Shown here: positions 23,155 to 34,791 of the stretch, one piece after another
Position numbering within the stretch: position 1 is the first letter of the stretch
How the letters are laid out: each line of letters begins with the position of its first letter
NCBI RefSeq assembly: GCF_000313135.1
Contig: NW_004457610.1
Span: 1-64,000 of the forward strand
From: Acanthamoeba castellanii str. Neff
Lineage: Eukaryota; Discosea; Longamoebia; Acanthamoebidae
Reading direction: 5' to 3'
DNA length: 64,000 nucleotides
Program-made: the position numbers and the translations under genes
The notes under the pieces: model-generated
Databases searched by the model: none
What the model saw: only the letters and a program-made list of their open reading frames with translations
What the model was told of the DNA's origin: nothing

Positions 23155-23761
23155 ACAGTATGCCATGTAAGTTGTAATTGTACGCAGTACGTTTTAATGC
23201 AAGTCCACTATAAATATAAATGCTGGCAAGGTTGCTCCCGTGGTGTCTCGTAGTCTTCAAATCGCGACATAGTTCTGCTGCTCTTGGCGATTGGGATTGA
23301 TTTTCCTCTTGTCTTGAGCGTAGTGCGGCCCTCTGTGTGCCCCTTGTTGTAGGACTTCCTTCGTCTTGCTCGCCCCTGGTCCTTCGTGCTGTGCCGCTCG
23401 ATGGGAGCCCACTTGGGCGTCGCCCCCCGCACCTTACCTTGTCGCGGCCGTGCCGCTCCTTGTGCTGTCTGCTCATCTATCGCTGCCGAAGGCGACGCGG
23501 CCTGCCCTTCCTCCATCTTTTGTTGCTTTGGCTTTCGTTAGAGGGTTCCTCGTGATTGCAACAGACAGGCATACGGGCACGACGAAGAAGACCATCACGC
23601 ACAGGAACACGAGTGCAAGAAGGCGGTGATGAACACACGCGTGTGTGTGGTATTTACTCATGGCTGTTGTGTACGCTACAAGCAGCAACCAAACAAAGAG
23701 GGGAGGTAACATAAACACAAGGGGAGAGCTCGGGGTAGGACGCGAAGCGCTTCTTCTTCTT
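23155..23761. other. Intergenic region without a supported gene
   Basis: Host-like composition in the convergent gap between the actin bundler and the small beta-rich gene. Open frames exist on both strands but show biased R/S/P composition and no family resemblance. Polyadenylation-type AT-rich sequence lies near 23190-23225 after the actin-bundling gene. Confidence 0.5.
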
Positions 23762-24443
23762 CTAGAAGGCTTGCGACCTCTGCTGGATGGAGAGACCCTT
23801 GTCGGTGAACACGAGCTTGAGGTTCCTTCCGTCCTTGACATCCACCTTGAGCGTGTTGTCAAAGTTCTGTATGTACGCACACATTCATTCATTCACACAC
23901 GCACCAAGCAGCGAAGAGTCACGTCGTGTTAGCCACCGCGTCACCGTGCAAACGGCGGCGTCTCTCTTGTGGTGCATTACCTTGGTTCCGATCTTGAGCT
24001 GGATGTTGAGCTCGGACGTGGACTGGGCGGTGATGGGCGGGAGGTCCACCTTGAAGTTCTCCTGCACGTCGCCGTTCAGGTTGCCGCTGTGGTACACCTG
24101 CCTGCCCTCGAACACCAACACAACGGGCTGGCCTGGCACGGCAGGGAAACCCTCTGCACAAACATATAACAGATTTTATAAATTATAAATTATAAATAAA
24201 ACTCTATAATCTTTATAGAGATTTATTGATAAATTAGATGGGTGGAAGATCAGCAAGAAAAAATTAAGTGAGATGGATTGAGGTGGTACCGAGCCAGAAG
24301 CCAAACTTGTTGTCAGTGCCAGGCCGATCGCTCGGGGGCACCTTCTTGAAGGCGTGCCGCATGATGCGGTCCTCCTCCTGATTCTCGGCCGGGTCGCTCT
24401 CCTTCAGGTTGAGCGCGGGGCATACCTTCGTATCGTCGGTCAT
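23762..24443 (-). CDS. Small conserved-looking protein of unknown function, probable beta-sandwich
   Basis: Three exons join to about 138 residues. It starts MTDDTKVCPALNLKESDPA at 24443, continues with MRHAFKKVPPSDRPGTDNKF and GFPAVPGQPVVLVFEGRQVY, then GDVQENFKVDLPPITAQSTS and IQLKIGTK. The last exon has DNTLKVDVKDGRNLKLVF and ends SIQQRSQAF. Strand-rich hydrophobic alternation suggests a beta fold; no enzyme motif is seen. The first intron is unusually AT-rich (about 24175-24245). I do not recognise the family. Confidence 0.7.
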
Positions 24444-24747
24444 CTTCTCTCTATCTGTGTTCTACGCGGCTGGCGCAGGAAGAGAGGCACGACGGCACTC
24501 CCGCCTTCTGCGTCGCCTCGGGGCCGCCGACAAAGGCAACCACAACCGGTTTTATCCCAACTCAAAAGGAAATGTCATTTCCTTTGCATTTACCACCTTC
24601 TCCTTTCTGGTCCAGAGCCGCTAGCCCTTCGTCTTGCTGCACCGGTGTGGGACTACAGGCCCACAATGAAGTTGAGTAAGAAGGAGATGGTGCAAGAATA
24701 TAACAGTGTTGACTATTCACAAGGTTGTGCTCTATCGTCCTTGTGGA

Positions 24748-26890
24748 TCAGACAACGACCAGGCTGTGGCTGTAGCCGGCCGAAATGGCTGAGACTGTGT
24801 GGCCCGCGGCAAAGACCACGGTAGGTTGGGTGGCATTGCTCTCGTCGCCCTTGCCCAATCGACCATTCTGTTGGGGGATGGGCGTCAGCTTTAGATGATT
24901 GCTGCCAGGTAAGGCAAGGTGAATAGTACCTTGCCGCAGCCGAACGAGAACACCGTGCCCTCCGCACTGAGCACCAGGCTGAAGTTGTTCCCCGCAGCAA
25001 CGTCCACAATGCGCTCCCTCTCCAGCGACTGGATCAGGGTCGGTTCGGGGTTATCACGCAGGTCGTTGCCATGGCCTGGTTACCACACAACACACCAGTT
25101 GGTCACCAAACACACCGTGATCTGAGCTAGAGCTCTTGGGAGGAGACACGTACCCAGCTGCCCATGCTGCGCGAGCCCAAAGGAGTAGACTCGGCCGTCG
25201 TTGGTGAGAACGAGGCTGTGGTGAGCTCCCGCCTCGATTTCCACGGCCGCAGCTTCGACTTGCACTTGGGCCGGCGACGCGATCATGCGCGAAAAGTGGC
25301 CCAGGCCCAGCTGGCCGTAGCTGTTCTGTCCAAAGGAGAGAACTCTTCCTTCCTGCTCGAGCACATAAAGCTGAGATGAGCGACAATGCACGGGCAACCA
25401 CAGCGTGGTGTGGCTGTGTGGCAGTGGTGGCTGTGTGTGTACCTTGGACAAAACGAGGCTATGGCTGCCGCCAGCAGCAACCTTGACTGCTGGTCGCTGT
25501 ACAAAATGTTCAATCTTCTTCGGGACGAGGCTCATGTCTGTGTCGCCATGGCCCAGGGCGCCCTATATCAGAGAGGGGGGGGGCATGTCAGAGGGTCTGC
25601 TGTGCTTAAGAGCCTCACACGCCCAGGGCATGGTCAGAAAGGGGTTACCTCGCTCCCAAGGCCAAACGAGTAGACATCGCCGCTCTCCGCTACCACGAGG
25701 CTGTGTGCGCTGCCTAACGATGAAGAAGACGAACAAAAAAGATGAGAACCGGCCAGAAAGAGAGGAAGAGAGCGAGAAAGATGGCGTTTCTGCTTCATTG
25801 AGTAAGGCGCTCCGTACCTGCGGCGATGTCGACCACCTTTTCGCGCTGCAGGCTGGAAATGAGCTTGGGCACCAACTGCCGGGCCTGGTCGCCGTGCCCG
25901 AGACTCCCGTCTATTCCGACTCCGAATGAGAACACGTTGCCTTGGTCGCTGTGTGGAAGATAAGAGTCAGCCACAATTTCGAAATGGAGCCCACGTTTTA
26001 AGTCCGACAGGCCGGTGACTGACGCCGGAGGTAAAAAGTTGTACCTGAGGACCAGGCTGTGGTGTGCCCCCGCAGCGACCTTCACAATGCGAACGCCGGA
26101 GAGCGAGAGCACCGGGCGCGGAATCATCTGCGTGCGCTGATCGCCGTGACCCAGCCGACCATCTACGACCACGTTAGCTGGTGAGAAAAAACGGTGGTGG
26201 TGGTTGGTTGGTGGTGGGCGGTGGTTGGTACCACTGCCGTAGCCGAATGAGAGTAGGCCGCCGTCCTTGGTGGCGACGAGGCTGTGGTAGAGGCCAGCGC
26301 TCACGTCCCGCACGCGCTCGCGGGCCAGCGCCTCGACGCACTTGGGCCGCAGCTTGTCGACGTGGTCCCCGTGGCCGGACGGGTCCGCCAGCCCGAACGA
26401 GACCACGTTGCCCGCCACCAGCTGCTGGCGCAGCACCGCGTCCTGCGTCAGGCGCCACCAACGCCTGATGGTTGTGGGTCGTTGTGGATGTCGTCAGAAA
26501 TTAGTTAGGCCAATCACCAGACTTTCTTCTTCCTCGCGTCAGAAACGTTGATCTTGAGCTTACGTCGCGTGTTGTTCTTGCTTGCGTGTTCTCGCACATG
26601 TAGTGATGTGTGTTGCGTTGTTGATTGGGGGGGGGGTGTTGCGTGTTGCGTTGGTGGGTGGTGTGGTACCGGCACACGCTGGCGAGTACGGGCAGGTCCT
26701 TCCACGTGAACAGATCGGGTCCGAAGATGAGGAACATGAGCTCCTTGTCCACCAGCACGTCCTCGATGCCCTCCTCGTCGCCACCGCCGCTGTTGTGGTC
26801 GCTGTTGTTGTGGTCGCTGCGCTGCTTCCGCTCCTTGGGAAGCACGGGCCGCAGGGCGCGGTCGCTTCCGACGCTCACCTTCCTCTTCAT
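24748..26890 (-). CDS. F-box protein with RCC1 beta-propeller
   Basis: It starts MKRKVSVGSDRALRPV at 26890 with a basic, low-complexity lead. An F-box follows, made across the first intron: LMFLIFGPDLFTWKDLP, VLASVCR joined to RWWRLTQDAVLRQQL. About seven RCC1 repeats come next, with the signature spacing of SFG, GxLGxGD and VxAGxxHSL, for example DGRLGHGDQRTQMIPRP, VKVAAGAHHSLVLR, GVGIDGSLGHGDQARQLVPK, GQLGLGHFSRMI and a final RLGKGDESNATQP with AGYSHSLVVV. Seven repeats close one propeller. F-box proteins feed substrates to SCF ubiquitin ligases, with the propeller as the likely substrate binder; human FBXO24 has a similar pairing. One intron carries a sense-strand poly-C tract at 26629-26637. 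Confidence 0.85.
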
Positions 26891-27159
26891 CGCTGGCTGG
26901 GCCAAGTGGTCCGACGTGTGTGTGTAGCGCCACGGTCTGGGTGGATGCGCTGAGCAAGCGATGGGTCGCACTAGCGGTGTGGGCGCGTACTCGTCTTGCT
27001 CAGAGAAAAGATGGTGAGTGAGACGAAGCGAGTTGGGTTGAGTTCTGGCCAGCTGGGCCTGACGCCACGTTCCCCGTGACCAGCCCGTTTCCCCTCGAAT
27101 TGCCATGAGTGCCAGGGAAAATGGCACCCTTGCGTTTCGAAGTTCCCGAAGTTGTTCCC

Positions 27160-28050
27160 ACTGAGGCAAGCCCAGTGACACCCAGACTTTAATGATAAAA
27201 AGGTCCAAGTTCATGAAGAGGGAGAGCTCACCTGGGACAAGGCCCCACATGTTCTCAGGTGTGTGTCGCCTGGTACTTTGCACGAAACAGACGTGGCCCA
27301 ATCAGCACTCAGCATCTAGAATAAAAATAAATGTCAACTTTGGCATCCACAGCTCACTTCTATTCACCAATGACATGCACTGATGTGACTACTTCACATA
27401 CCACTAGTATCTTGATATCTGTTGACACAAATGCTTAACATACCCTGGTATCTTAATGTGTCTAGTGGTGGGAGCACTGATCCACCTCAGTGATATTCTC
27501 CTGGACCACACCACCAGTGCCCAAGGTTGTGTTTATTTTTGTTCACCCAGTTTGTACCACCTGTCTTGTTTAGTGCCATTCAAGTCTTTAGGCCAACTGA
27601 CCACCCTAACCTTCACTACACAGCACAAAAGGCACAACCATCAGGTCTGAGTATGTCATTACATATGTCTCACTATCTGTGTGGCCTGCCCACACTCACT
27701 GCTTTCTGGCTGACTTATGAGACATGCCATTGACCCAGGGTTTGAGTACCTGGAGATTCTTCACTGTCTGCCTGCCCTCAAGTGACTTGATATCTGCATG
27801 ATTGGTCCTGAAACTGTATGTTGTCCACACCACAACACCACTTACTACTGTGCATGGTGGGGGTGTCTAACTGCTGCTGTACTGCCCTGTGGCACTGTAG
27901 GACCACTGCCTGATGGTACTGATGCAAGTGCCCAGTAGGGATGCCCAGGGCAACAAATCACATGATGGAGGCGACCAACACCTTCTTCCACCTCAACCAC
28001 ATCATGTGGGCCTTTGAGGGCTGCCAGCCATGATGTCTCTCATACTACAT
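27160..28050. mobile_element. CpG-depleted segment, probable transposon relic
   Basis: About 0.9 kb of CpG-poor, TpG/CpA-rich sequence with broken frames, between CpG-rich genes. No protein family could be named on either strand and no terminal repeats were recognised. It ends about 80 bp before the F-box/tubulin gene, after a short AT-rich stretch. Confidence 0.45.
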
Positions 28051-28134
28051 TTTCAGGTTTGTACTCGCCAAATTCAAACAAATATTTGTTTGTTGTGTAT
28101 TTATTAAATTTATTAATTAACTTATTTTCAAAAA

Positions 28135-30660
28135 ATGGTGGCGGAGGAAGAAGAGGTGCCGACGAAGCACGCGCTGGAGCTGCTTCCAGCGGAGGTGTGG
28201 TGGCACGTGTTGCAGCAGCTGGAGCCCGGACCGCTGGCGGACGTCGTGCGGCTCGCCCTGGTGTGCCGCACCTTCTGCGCCCTCGCCCTGGGCAGCGAGA
28301 CTGCGCTCGAGGCGAACCCCGTGGCCAGTACCGCACCGCCGCCCTTTGCGCCCCTGCGCGCTGCCGCCATCGCCCACCAATGGCGCCTCCTGTCTCGCCA
28401 GCGCTGGCAGCAGCCTGTGCGCAACGTTGGCCCCTTGGGTCCATCGCCCCTCATCCAAATCAGCAGCGGCATCATCGGTGCGCCCTTTAAATAATATTTA
28501 TTCTTTTTATACTATTTATTTTTCTTTTTATACTATTATTCGTACACCGTCATTTATTCTAGGACTTCGCAGGCGAGGCGCTGCTGGCGTCGTACGTGGA
28601 GCAGGTGGCGCTCGAGCACGACCTGCTGGTTCCCTCGGCTGCAGCGACGTCAGGACCCGGTGGCCTGACGCTCAACCACAAGATACCGCCACGCGCGCTC
28701 TATGGTCTCGGCTCGCACTTCAGGGAGTCTGATCCCGGTACGGAAGGCGGAGCGAGTTACACAGACGATGATAATATTGATGTGATCTGCTTCGCCTAAG
28801 GCTTCGATTCCTGTGATGTGCGCTTTCTCTCTCACAGGCCGGTCCGATCAGTCGGTGGTGGCCCGCGCGGTCTTCGCCGATCTGGAGTACCTGGGCATGC
28901 GGACCTCGAAGCATCCCTCCAGCGTTCTGTTCGACCGATCAAAGTGCGTTTGGCAGGTGTGGAGTGCGAGGGTGGTGGCGCGGTGATGGTGTACTCTTAC
29001 GATGTTCGTGACCACTTCCACCACACTCAGCTGCTTCCACACGACCGACAATACACTACACGGCTACTGGTCACAAGGCCACTACTTGGAGGGCGCCGAG
29101 TCCCTCGACGATGTGCTCGACCTGGTCAGGCGGGAGGCCGAGCGCGCCGACACGCTCCAAGCCTTCCAGCTCTTCCACGACGTTGCGGGTACCCCAACCA
29201 CACCAAATAATGCCGAGAATGTGGTGCTACACGTGTGTTGACTGGTTGGAATGTTTGGGTGGGTGGCTCAAGGTGCCTGTGGCGGCGGATTCACGACCTT
29301 GCTCCTGTCTCGCCTGCGGGAGGAATACCCCGACACTATGATGTCGACGCTGTCCGTGATCCCCGCTCCCGATATGCCGCTCGCCGTTGGCCCCTGTATG
29401 TGTGACTCCCCTTCTTGGGTCCTTCGTCTCTAGCCGCACGCACACACGCACACACACAATACTGCTTGGATCATCTCGCGCCAATGGGACCTGGCTGGTG
29501 TGCAGATAACATCGTCCTCACTCTGCACCAGCTGATCGAATACGCGGATCTGTGCTTCTACGTCAGTGAAAAGGTGCCTCTTCGTCATCTCGCTTCGTGC
29601 TCGTCTATGCTGGTGAGCAAAATCTGATAAATACTTCCTTCTTTTAATGATTGTAGCGCGCCCGCAGCCTCTGTGGGCCTTCGACCAAGCCAATCGACCT
29701 CATCGCCCGCGCTTTCGCTGGCGTACGTTGCTGGTCCCCCATAGTCAGCTGACACCCAAGGATCATACCACAGACTCACGCGCCGCTGTTGATTGCTTGT
29801 GCCGGTCCAATGCAGGTCACGCACCCCCTGCGATTCCCCGCGCGCCAGGGCAACTACGCGCCGAGCTCGCTGCGCAGCCTCGCCCACACGCTGGTGCCCT
29901 ATCCGCGGCTCCACCTCCTCTCGCTCAACCACGTGCCCTCCTGGCAGCCGGCGGCGGCCATGACCCCGCGCGCCCTGGTGGACGCGCTCTACTACTACGG
30001 CAACCTGCTGGCGCCCCGGGAGCAGTGGGTGTCGGGCCGCCTGCTCGCTTCGCACGCACACTTCCAGCTCGAGCCGCACACCAGCAGCGCTGGTGTGGTC
30101 AGCAACATCGAGGAGCCCCTGGCGCAGATGCATGACATCACCACGACCGTCGCCGCCAAAGGCCAAGGAGGTGAGGCAGAGCCGCCGCCGACGACGACCG
30201 ATAGACGCGATGAGGTGGTGGTGCCGTGGTATGTGCCCTGGGTCGCCGACAATGCCAAGCACTCCTTCGGGCGGTGGCACCCGCGACCGAGCCTGTCCTT
30301 CGGTAGCCGTGAGGCTGACGTGGCGGGAACGACAGCTGCGACGGCCACGACCACGGGCGAGCAAGGCAGTCGCCTGCCGCGAGGCAGCTGCACGCTCGTC
30401 TCCAATTCGACCAGCGTGCGACACTCCCTGGAGACCTCGTGGGAGATCTTCAACGTCATGTTCAGGCGCAAAGCCTACCTGTACGAGTTTTGCCTCACAC
30501 ACTCCGCGCGGGTATGATGATTTTCATGATGTTATCGCACTGGTGTTGCAGGTACTATGAGCGCGGGTGCGACGAGATGGAGTACGCCGAAGCCAGCTCA
30601 AATGTGCGTGACTTGGCGGACGAATACCAGGAGGTGGCCGAGTACGACAGTGGAAGCTGA
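28135..30660 (+). CDS. F-box fused to a full-length divergent tubulin
   Basis: Exon 1 (28135-28477) encodes an F-box: [17 protein letters not shown] then [14 protein letters not shown], and continues without a break into [11 protein letters not shown], the first strand and loop of tubulin. Later exons track tubulin throughout: [143 protein letters not shown], and the C-terminal helices [20 protein letters not shown] and [20 protein letters not shown], with an acidic end. The T4 glycine loop is AGACGGG instead of the usual GGGTGSG, so GTP handling may differ. One junction near 28956-29080 is uncertain. A His/Arg-variable insert lies near residue 480. Confidence 0.82.
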
Positions 30661-30758
30661 ACGGGAAGGTCGAAGGTTCCAGCCAGCAATGGTCAAAACT
30701 CCGAGCATACAACTTAATTAACAAGTTTCCGTAGTTTTATTAAGACAATTTAGGATAT

Positions 30759-31322
30759 TTATTCGTCTCCGGATAGCTCACAGGCCACAGAAGACAATGG
30801 CAGAAGATGTGCCCCTCTGCTCTTCCTAGCCTTTGAAAACTCTCCACTCCACCCAACATTCTCCTCGACTAATCGAATCAGTAACGAGCAGGGTGGCAAT
30901 ACAGCAACCCACTGGTGACACCAGGAGGTGGCGCTTAACACCGAAGGAAGCGGCGGCAATGATGAGAGCAAAGAGGGTGAGGAAGAGGAGAGTGGAGGCA
31001 GAGACGAGGGTGCTGGCGACGAGACGGAAGTGGACGTTTCGTGTGTTGCTTGTGAATGGCCAAGCTTGGCTTCCAGTCTGCGGATCACCCACCATCACCT
31101 GTCGAGAGAGGCTGACGAGCGTGGCAGCTGAGAGGTCTGTGGAATGCAGTCTGCTGGTGTGGGCGTGCGTGTCATCATGCCCAGCAGGCCAACGTACGTC
31201 TCGATGAGCGGCCCGACGCAAGTCGTGGCTCCACTCCCTGACCTGCAGGAGAAAAGCCCACGGCACGCAAGTGCATGCGCGATCAGCCCACGTACAACCG
31301 CACGAAGGCCTCTGGAGCGCAC
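30759..31322 (-). CDS. Hypothetical small gene, model uncertain
   Basis: The minus strand has splice-like signals (CAG at plus 31240, 31135 and 31095) and a TTTATT on the plus strand near 30755, which reads AATAAA on the minus strand right after a stop. Two frames compete for the last exon: one with a clear hydrophobic stretch (LVASTLVSASTLLFLTLFAL), the other with an amphipathic RRLEAKLGHSQATHE and a serine/proline-rich tail ending VACELSGDE. I cannot decide which is real or name a family. Confidence 0.3.
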
Positions 31323-31385
31323 TGGGCAGACCAGTAGTCTTTATAGACGTTCAACCGCACACAAGACCCACCACCAACAAACCCG

Positions 31386-32440
31386 ATGCAGAGGAAGCTC
31401 GCACTTACCCTCTTGGTGTGCCTGGCGTGCATCGCCTGCTGCCACGCCTGGAAACAGATCGTCGTGCCCGAGAAGCCGACGGTACACTTCCCTGTCGGTC
31501 CAAGAGAGCTTCACTGTGTCAGCACTAACACGCTCGGGCGGCGCACACACGCACACACGCACACCGCACGCACATGCACAGTTGCCGCCGGCCTTCTCCG
31601 CGGCGGTCCACGTACAAAGGAACTACAAGCCCTACCAGGAGTACTTCCGCTGGTTCAGGGACGAGGTGCGCTCTCATCGCTGCTTCATCGTCGATGCGTG
31701 CCGGGTTGTTCTTCTTGGTGGTGCTCACCTGCGTCACATCCGCACGCACACAGAAACTGCAAAAGGCTCGAGTGGACAGACTGGCCGAAGTGCACGGGGA
31801 GACGCTCTTTCACTCCTTCATCTACGACCACTCCGAGCAGAAGATGTTTGCTGTCTTCTTCAGGGGCGAGGTCGCTACCTGCTTCACCAAGGTACATCGA
31901 CCGTAGTGTCTTCATCTTCATACGACGATCTCGAAGTGGAGAGAGACTAACCTCGTGCTTCTTGTTCATCGGCCCTTGATCTTCTCCTCCTGCTGTGCAT
32001 GATGCGTTCAGACCATTCGTGGCAACCTGACCCACTTCGACCTGAGCGAGGCCGAGTTCCTGGGCAAGTCCTACGTGTACTTCGACCCGGTCTACCACTG
32101 GCAGCTCGAGACCGATCGCTACCACTTCGAGCTCTTCGACACCCCGGAGCCGCACAGGGAGCTGCGCAAGGTCAGCTTCTTCATCAAGCCCAACGGAAAG
32201 GCTGGCTCCTGGTACTGCCCCCCCCCGCGACTTAGTCTAATCTGCATGTGATACCATGTCTCATTTGCCTCACCCCAATGCAGGACGATGCACGAGTTCG
32301 ATGCTGGATCGCAGGACGAGTCGCTGTTCATGATCAATGACAAGGTCAAGCAGTCGTGCACCCCGTACCATGGCGAGGCAGAATCCGCCAGCCTGCCCTC
32401 GCACGACCATCACGCCTTCCTCTCCCTCTACACCCAGTGA
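31386..32440 (+). CDS. Secreted protein of unknown function
   Basis: It begins MQRKLALTLLVCLACIACC-HA, a textbook signal peptide, then WKQIVVPEKPT. At least five exons are joined: one ending at the T of PEKPT, one with HVQRNYKPYQEYFRWFRDE, one with LAEVHGETLFHSFIYDHSEQ, one with TIRGNLTHFDLSEAEFLGKS and YHFELFDTPEPHREL, and a last starting TMHEFDAGSQDESLF and ending SLPSHDHHAFLSLYTQ. Introns hold CA/CACG-rich runs and one poly-C tract directly after a donor (32219). Aromatic and acidic residues are frequent and cysteines rare in the mature part. I do not recognise the family. Confidence 0.75.
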
Positions 32441-32629
32441 TTCGAGGAGGCTGTGCGGCCCATCTCCCATCTATTTCTTCTGTACATAGGCTTTTGAAGC
32501 TCATCTAAGATTTCGTAAACAAAACAATAAATCAAAAAACAATCTTCAAAAACACCAAAGAAATAAAGCAAAGGAAACAAAGGGTACATTATTTTCTTTC
32601 AGAGCACTCGCCTTCTGGAGAGGATTCAG

Positions 32630-34593
32630 ATGAAGAAGGCAACTGGTCGTGCTGCGGTGGTGGCGGCCGCCTTGGTGGTGTTGGTCGCCCTCCTCTTCGT
32701 TGCGGCGGATGCACAGCATTCCCACTCCCATTCGCACGGGGGCGGGGCAGCACATTCGCACTCGCATTCCCATTCCCATTCTCACTCTCATTCGCACGAC
32801 CACGACCACGACCATGCGCACGACCACCATCACGACCACGACCATGATCACGACCACAATCACGAGGCGCATGACGACATCGCCGAACTGGAGCGCTTGA
32901 TGGACGAGCAGCAGAAGGCCCAGCAGCCCGCCGCTTCTTCGTTTGAGGATTACTTGGCCGGTTGGACCTTCAAATCCAGGTCCGCCCCCTCCCTCTCTTC
33001 TTCTTTTCCTTCAAAGACAAAGATGAGACTTAGCCACAAGTCTCATCTTTTGAGCCATCTTGATCTGCGACGAACGTCGACGACTGACAACGCCACCAAC
33101 GAACCGGCACGAAACGCACGCAGGGCGAAGCTGAACGCGCTGTTGGCGACGGCGCTGGTGAGCATCGCGCCGGTCTTCATCCTCCCGATGATCCCCATCG
33201 ACCACACGCCCGAGCGTCAGCCACTCCTCAAAGGTACTCACCCCATTGTGGTGTGCGTGTGCGTGTGCGATGTAATTGCTGACGACAGACGACATGGTGA
33301 TGGTAGTGCTGCTGAGCTTCGCCGTGGGCGGTCTGCTGTCGGACGTGTTCCTGCACCTCATCCCGCACGCGCTCCACTCGTCGGGCTCGGGCGAAGGCGG
33401 CCATTCGCACTCGCACTCCCATTCGCACTCGCACGACGGGGACGAGGAGGGGGAGGACCTGTCCATGGTGGTCGGGCTGGGCGTGCTGGCCGGTCTGCTG
33501 ACCTTCTTCATCGTCGAAAAGTTTGTGCGGAGCAACCACGGCGGTAGCGGCGGCCACGGCCACTCCCACGGTGCCAAGCCCCAGGTACCTCCTCCCCAAA
33601 GAATACAGCCTCATAACTATTACTATTTTTATTGTTATTATTATGATGCTGACGCCAACGTGCGTGTCGTGTCGTGTGCCATGTGTGTGTGTCGTGTCGT
33701 GTGCATGAAACGAGCAGCAGAAGAAGAGCGAGAAGCCAAGCGACAAGAAAGAGAAGGAGCAGGCCAAGAAGGAGAAGAAGAAGAGGGAGAGCGTGGAGGA
33801 GGGCATCAAGGTGGGCGGTTTCCTCAACCTTGCCGGTACGTCGTGCGGCGACGACCAGTCGACTGGTCGCTCTCGTCCTCCTCCCACCCACAATGCCTGA
33901 GTGAACCGCCGGGCCTGATAAGCGCTCGTGCGCCGCCTGTGCAGCTGACATGACCCACAACTTCACCGACGGCCTGGCCATTGCGTCGTCCTTCCTCGTG
34001 AGCACGCCCATCGGCATCACCACCACCGTCGCCGTCCTGGTGCACGAGATCCCCCACGAGATCGGTGCGTACTCAGTCTCAGTCGCACACGCGCACGCAC
34101 GCGCACTCGCACACGCACCACCAAACACGATACTTGTTGCGTTTGGGCTGACGGTTGTCTGGGCGGGGCCGCGCGATGCAGGTGACTTTGCCATTCTGCT
34201 CCAGAGCGGCTTCTCGAGGCGCCAGGCGATGATGGCGCAGTTCGCCACCGCCGTGGGCGCGTTCATGGGCTGCCTGCTGGGCGTGCTGCTCGAGCACGGA
34301 CTCGGCAACACCACCCACTACATCCTCCCCTTCACCGGTGCGTACCACACACACACACACAGCACACACACACACACACACGGCGCACACACGCGCGCCA
34401 TACAACCGCGCACGCACCTTAATGCAACGTGTGTGGCTGCGCAGCTGGTGGCTTCATCTACATCGCGACGGTCGATGTACTGCCGGACCTGCTGCAGGAC
34501 TCGTCGTTCAAGCAGACCTTTAAGGAGGTCTTCGCCTTCCTCTTGGGCGTGGGCCTCATGGTCGGCGTCGCCCACCTCGAGGAGTCCATGTAG
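32630..34593 (+). CDS. ZIP-family zinc transporter (SLC39A7/KE4-like)
   Basis: An N-terminal signal/TM segment ([20 protein letters not shown]) is followed by a long histidine-rich run of HS and HD dipeptides, typical of luminal zinc-binding regions in KE4/Catsup-type ZIPs. TM segments follow over several exons: [39 protein letters not shown], a second His-rich loop, then [19 protein letters not shown]. The transport core is intact: [17 protein letters not shown] and [20 protein letters not shown] carry the metal-site histidines of ZIP TM4 and TM5. It ends [20 protein letters not shown]. It is probably located in the ER or Golgi and moves zinc to the cytosol. Introns contain (CA)n and CACG repeats. 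Confidence 0.92.
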
Positions 34594-34791
34594 AGCTTCG
34601 CCTTCGCGTCACCACCTCTTCGCGGGCTTATGTGATAAATAAATAATTTTATTTATTTTCTTTCCTTTTCCGTGTTTTTTTGGATTTACTTTTGTGATTG
34701 GATGAACAGCGGGATATTACGGCTAAGAGATCCGGCCATTTCCTCCTTTGCACCCCTTCTCGAAAACAACACAACGCAAGCTGCACCACCC

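Noticed and set aside
23208..23516. Minus-strand frame MEEGQAASPSAAIDEQ as a small gene
   Set aside because: No homology or splice partner, biased composition, and located in a convergent intergenic gap.
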